The translations under genes were made by a program, and so were the position numbers. DNA of 6,624 nucleotides from Alphaproteobacteria bacterium (GTDB taxonomy: Bacteria; Pseudomonadota; Alphaproteobacteria; CACIAM-22H2): positions 1 through 6,624 of the forward strand of contig CANMWW010000127.1 in NCBI GenBank assembly GCA_947500965.1, written 5' to 3'. The notes beneath the pieces were generated by a model that worked only from the letters and a program-made list of their open reading frames with translations, did no database searches and was not told where the DNA came from. Positions within the stretch are counted from its first letter, which is position 1. Each line of letters begins with the position of its first letter. Shown in pieces: positions 5,112 to 6,624 of the stretch.

Positions 5112-6624
5112 ATGCCGGTCGCCGGTCGCATCGCGGACCCCGCGCAGGTCCTGCGCGAGGTCTTCGGCTACCCGGCCTTCCGCGGGCCGCAGGCGGAGAT
5201 CGTCGCCCATGTCGTCGATGGCGGCTCCGCGCTGGTGCTGATGCCGACGGGCGGGGGCAAGTCGCTCTGCTACCAGGTGCCGTCGCTCTGCCGGCGCGGC
5301 GTGGGCGTCGTCGTGTCCCCGCTGATCGCGCTGATGCAGGACCAGGTCGACGCGCTGCGCGAGGCGGGCGTGCGCGCCGCCGCCATCAACTCGGCGCAGA
5401 GCCTGGAGGACGCCAGCGACGCCTGGCGCGCGATGCGCGCGGGCGAGCTCGACCTCGTCTACGTCTCGCCGGAGCGCCTGCTGGGCGGCGCGTTCCTGCA
5501 GCGCCTCGCGGAGGTCGACGTCGCGCTCTTCGCGATCGACGAGGCGCATTGCGTCTCGCAATGGGGACACGACTTCCGCCCGGAATACCTGCAGCTCGCC
5601 GCGCTGGCCGAGCGCTTCCCGGGCGTGCCGCGCATCGCGCTCACCGCGACCGCGGACCCGCGCACGCGCGAGGAGATCGTCCGGCGCCTCGGCCTCGAGG
5701 CGGGGCGCGTCTTCGTCGCCAGCTTCGACCGGCCGAACATCCGCTACCTGCTGCGCGACAAGGACGACGCGAAGCGCCAGCTGCTCGCCTTCCTCGACGA
5801 GCATCGCGGCGAGGCGGGCATCGTCTACGCGCGCTCGCGCAGCCGCGTCGACAGCTTCGCCGCCGGGCTGCGCGAGGCTGGCCATGACGCGATCGCCTAC
5901 CACGCGGGGATGGAGTCGGGTGCGCGGGCCGAGGCGCTCGACCGCTTCAGGCGCGACAGCGGCGTGGTGGTCGTGGCGACGATCGCCTTCGGCATGGGCA
6001 TCGACAAGCCGGACGTGCGCTTCGTGGCCCATGTCGACCTGCCCAAGAGCCTCGAGGCCTACTACCAGGAGACCGGGCGCGCCGGGCGCGACGGGCTGCC
6101 CGCCGTGGCCTGGATGGCGCATGGCGCGGGCGACGTGCCGCTGCTGCGCCGCTTCATCGACGAGTCCGACGCGGGCGAGGCGCAGAAGCGCGTCGAGCAT
6201 GCGAAGCTCGACGCGCTGATCGGCTTCGCGGAGGCCTCGACCTGCCGGCGCCAGGTGCTGCTGGCCCATTTCGGCGAGCGCCTGCCCGAGCCCTGCGGGA
6301 ACTGCGACGTCTGCCTCGAGCCCGCGCGCAGCAGCGACGCGACCGAGCCCGTGCGCAAGGCGCTCTCGGCGGTCTACCGCACGGGCGAGCGCTTCGGCGC
6401 GGCGCATATCGTCGACGTGCTGCTCGGCGCCGACACCGAGCGCGTGCGCACGCTGGGCCACGACCGGCTCGCGGTCCATGGCGTCGGCGGCGAGCTCGAC
6501 CGCGGCCAGTGGCGCAGCCTGTTCCGGCAGCTCGTCGCGGCGGGCTTGCTCGAGACGGACCCCGAGGGGCATGGCGGGCTGCGCCTCGGCGCCGACGAGA
6601 TGGTGCGCCCCGTGCTGCGCGGCG
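5112..6624 (+). CDS. recQ: ATP-dependent DNA helicase RecQ (3' end cut by window)
   Basis: A 3'-to-5' superfamily 2 DNA helicase of recombination repair and stalled-fork processing. The frame is open from ATG 5112 to the window edge (504 codons seen; E. coli RecQ has 609). Helicase motifs appear in order: motif 0 FGYPAFRGPQ (18-27, Gln27), Walker A MPTGGGKS (44-51, Lys50), motif II DEAH (143-146), the aromatic-rich loop CVSQWGHDFRP (147-157), motif III LTATAD (177-182), motif IV SFDRPNIRY (204-212), YHAGM (263-267), ATIAFGMGIDKPDVRF (289-304) and QETGRAGRDG (319-328, arginine fingers). The zinc site has Cys378, Cys395, Cys398 and Cys401. The winged-helix RQC domain follows and the sequence breaks off at PVLRG, where RQC normally ends. 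An HRDC domain would be expected downstream but is not visible. The start lies 2 bases after the thioesterase stop, and the N-terminus aligns with known RecQ proteins. Confidence 0.97.
   Translation, partial: MPVAGRIADPAQVLREVFGYPAFRGPQAEIVAHVVDGGSALVLMPTGGGKSLCYQVPSLCRRGVGVVVSPLIALMQDQVDALREAGVRAAAINSAQSLEDASDAWRAMRAGELDLVYVSPERLLGGAFLQRLAEVDVALFAIDEAHCVSQWGHDFRPEYLQLAALAERFPGVPRIALTATADPRTREEIVRRLGLEAGRVFVASFDRPNIRYLLRDKDDAKRQLLAFLDEHRGEAGIVYARSRSRVDSFAAGLREAGHDAIAYHAGMESGARAEALDRFRRDSGVVVVATIAFGMGIDKPDVRFVAHVDLPKSLEAYYQETGRAGRDGLPAVAWMAHGAGDVPLLRRFIDESDAGEAQKRVEHAKLDALIGFAEASTCRRQVLLAHFGERLPEPCGNCDVCLEPARSSDATEPVRKALSAVYRTGERFGAAHIVDVLLGADTERVRTLGHDRLAVHGVGGELDRGQWRSLFRQLVAAGLLETDPEGHGGLRLGADEMVRPVLRG

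Noticed and set aside
4854..6572. A 572-codon minus-strand open frame opposite the thioesterase and recQ.
   Set aside because: Same pattern: biased composition and no motifs, while the plus strand carries every RecQ helicase motif in order.

Overview
The window looks like ordinary chromosomal core sequence from a very GC-rich bacterium, most likely an alphaproteobacterium. Three things point that way: strong G/C at third codon positions on the coding strands, a LipB of the alphaproteobacterial type (a spacer before an EDKIAAIG-like stretch), and a malic enzyme-phosphotransacetylase fusion of the MaeB type. An order such as Hyphomicrobiales is possible, but the sequence alone does not settle genus or family. 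There are no mobile elements, CRISPR arrays or composition breaks.

Layout. Positions 10-684, minus strand: lipB (octanoyltransferase), complete. Positions 685-794: a 110-base divergent spacer with a candidate lipB promoter and a small GC-rich inverted repeat. Positions 795-880, plus strand: a complete tRNA-Leu with anticodon GAG and an encoded CCA end. Positions 881-948: a short leader holding a perfect 7-bp hairpin. The rest is a compact plus-strand cluster: maeB-type NADP malic enzyme (949-3243), mgtE magnesium transporter (3254-4645), a PaaI-like hotdog thioesterase (4642-5109) and recQ helicase (5112 to the window edge, 3' end missing). The gaps in this cluster are 10 bases, a 4-base overlap and 2 bases, so all four genes probably share a transcript.

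How they fit together. LipB starts lipoate attachment to 2-oxoacid dehydrogenases such as pyruvate dehydrogenase. The malic enzyme supplies pyruvate and NADPH from malate and needs a divalent metal, and MgtE imports Mg2+. The thioesterase probably cleaves a small acyl-CoA. RecQ is a DNA repair helicase with no evident metabolic link, so the grouping may be only a housekeeping cluster.

I found no convincing new system. The points most worth a second look are the close tRNA-Leu/maeB junction with its hairpin, the tight mixed-function operon, and changes in the malic enzyme's phosphotransacetylase domain that fit a sensing rather than a catalytic role.
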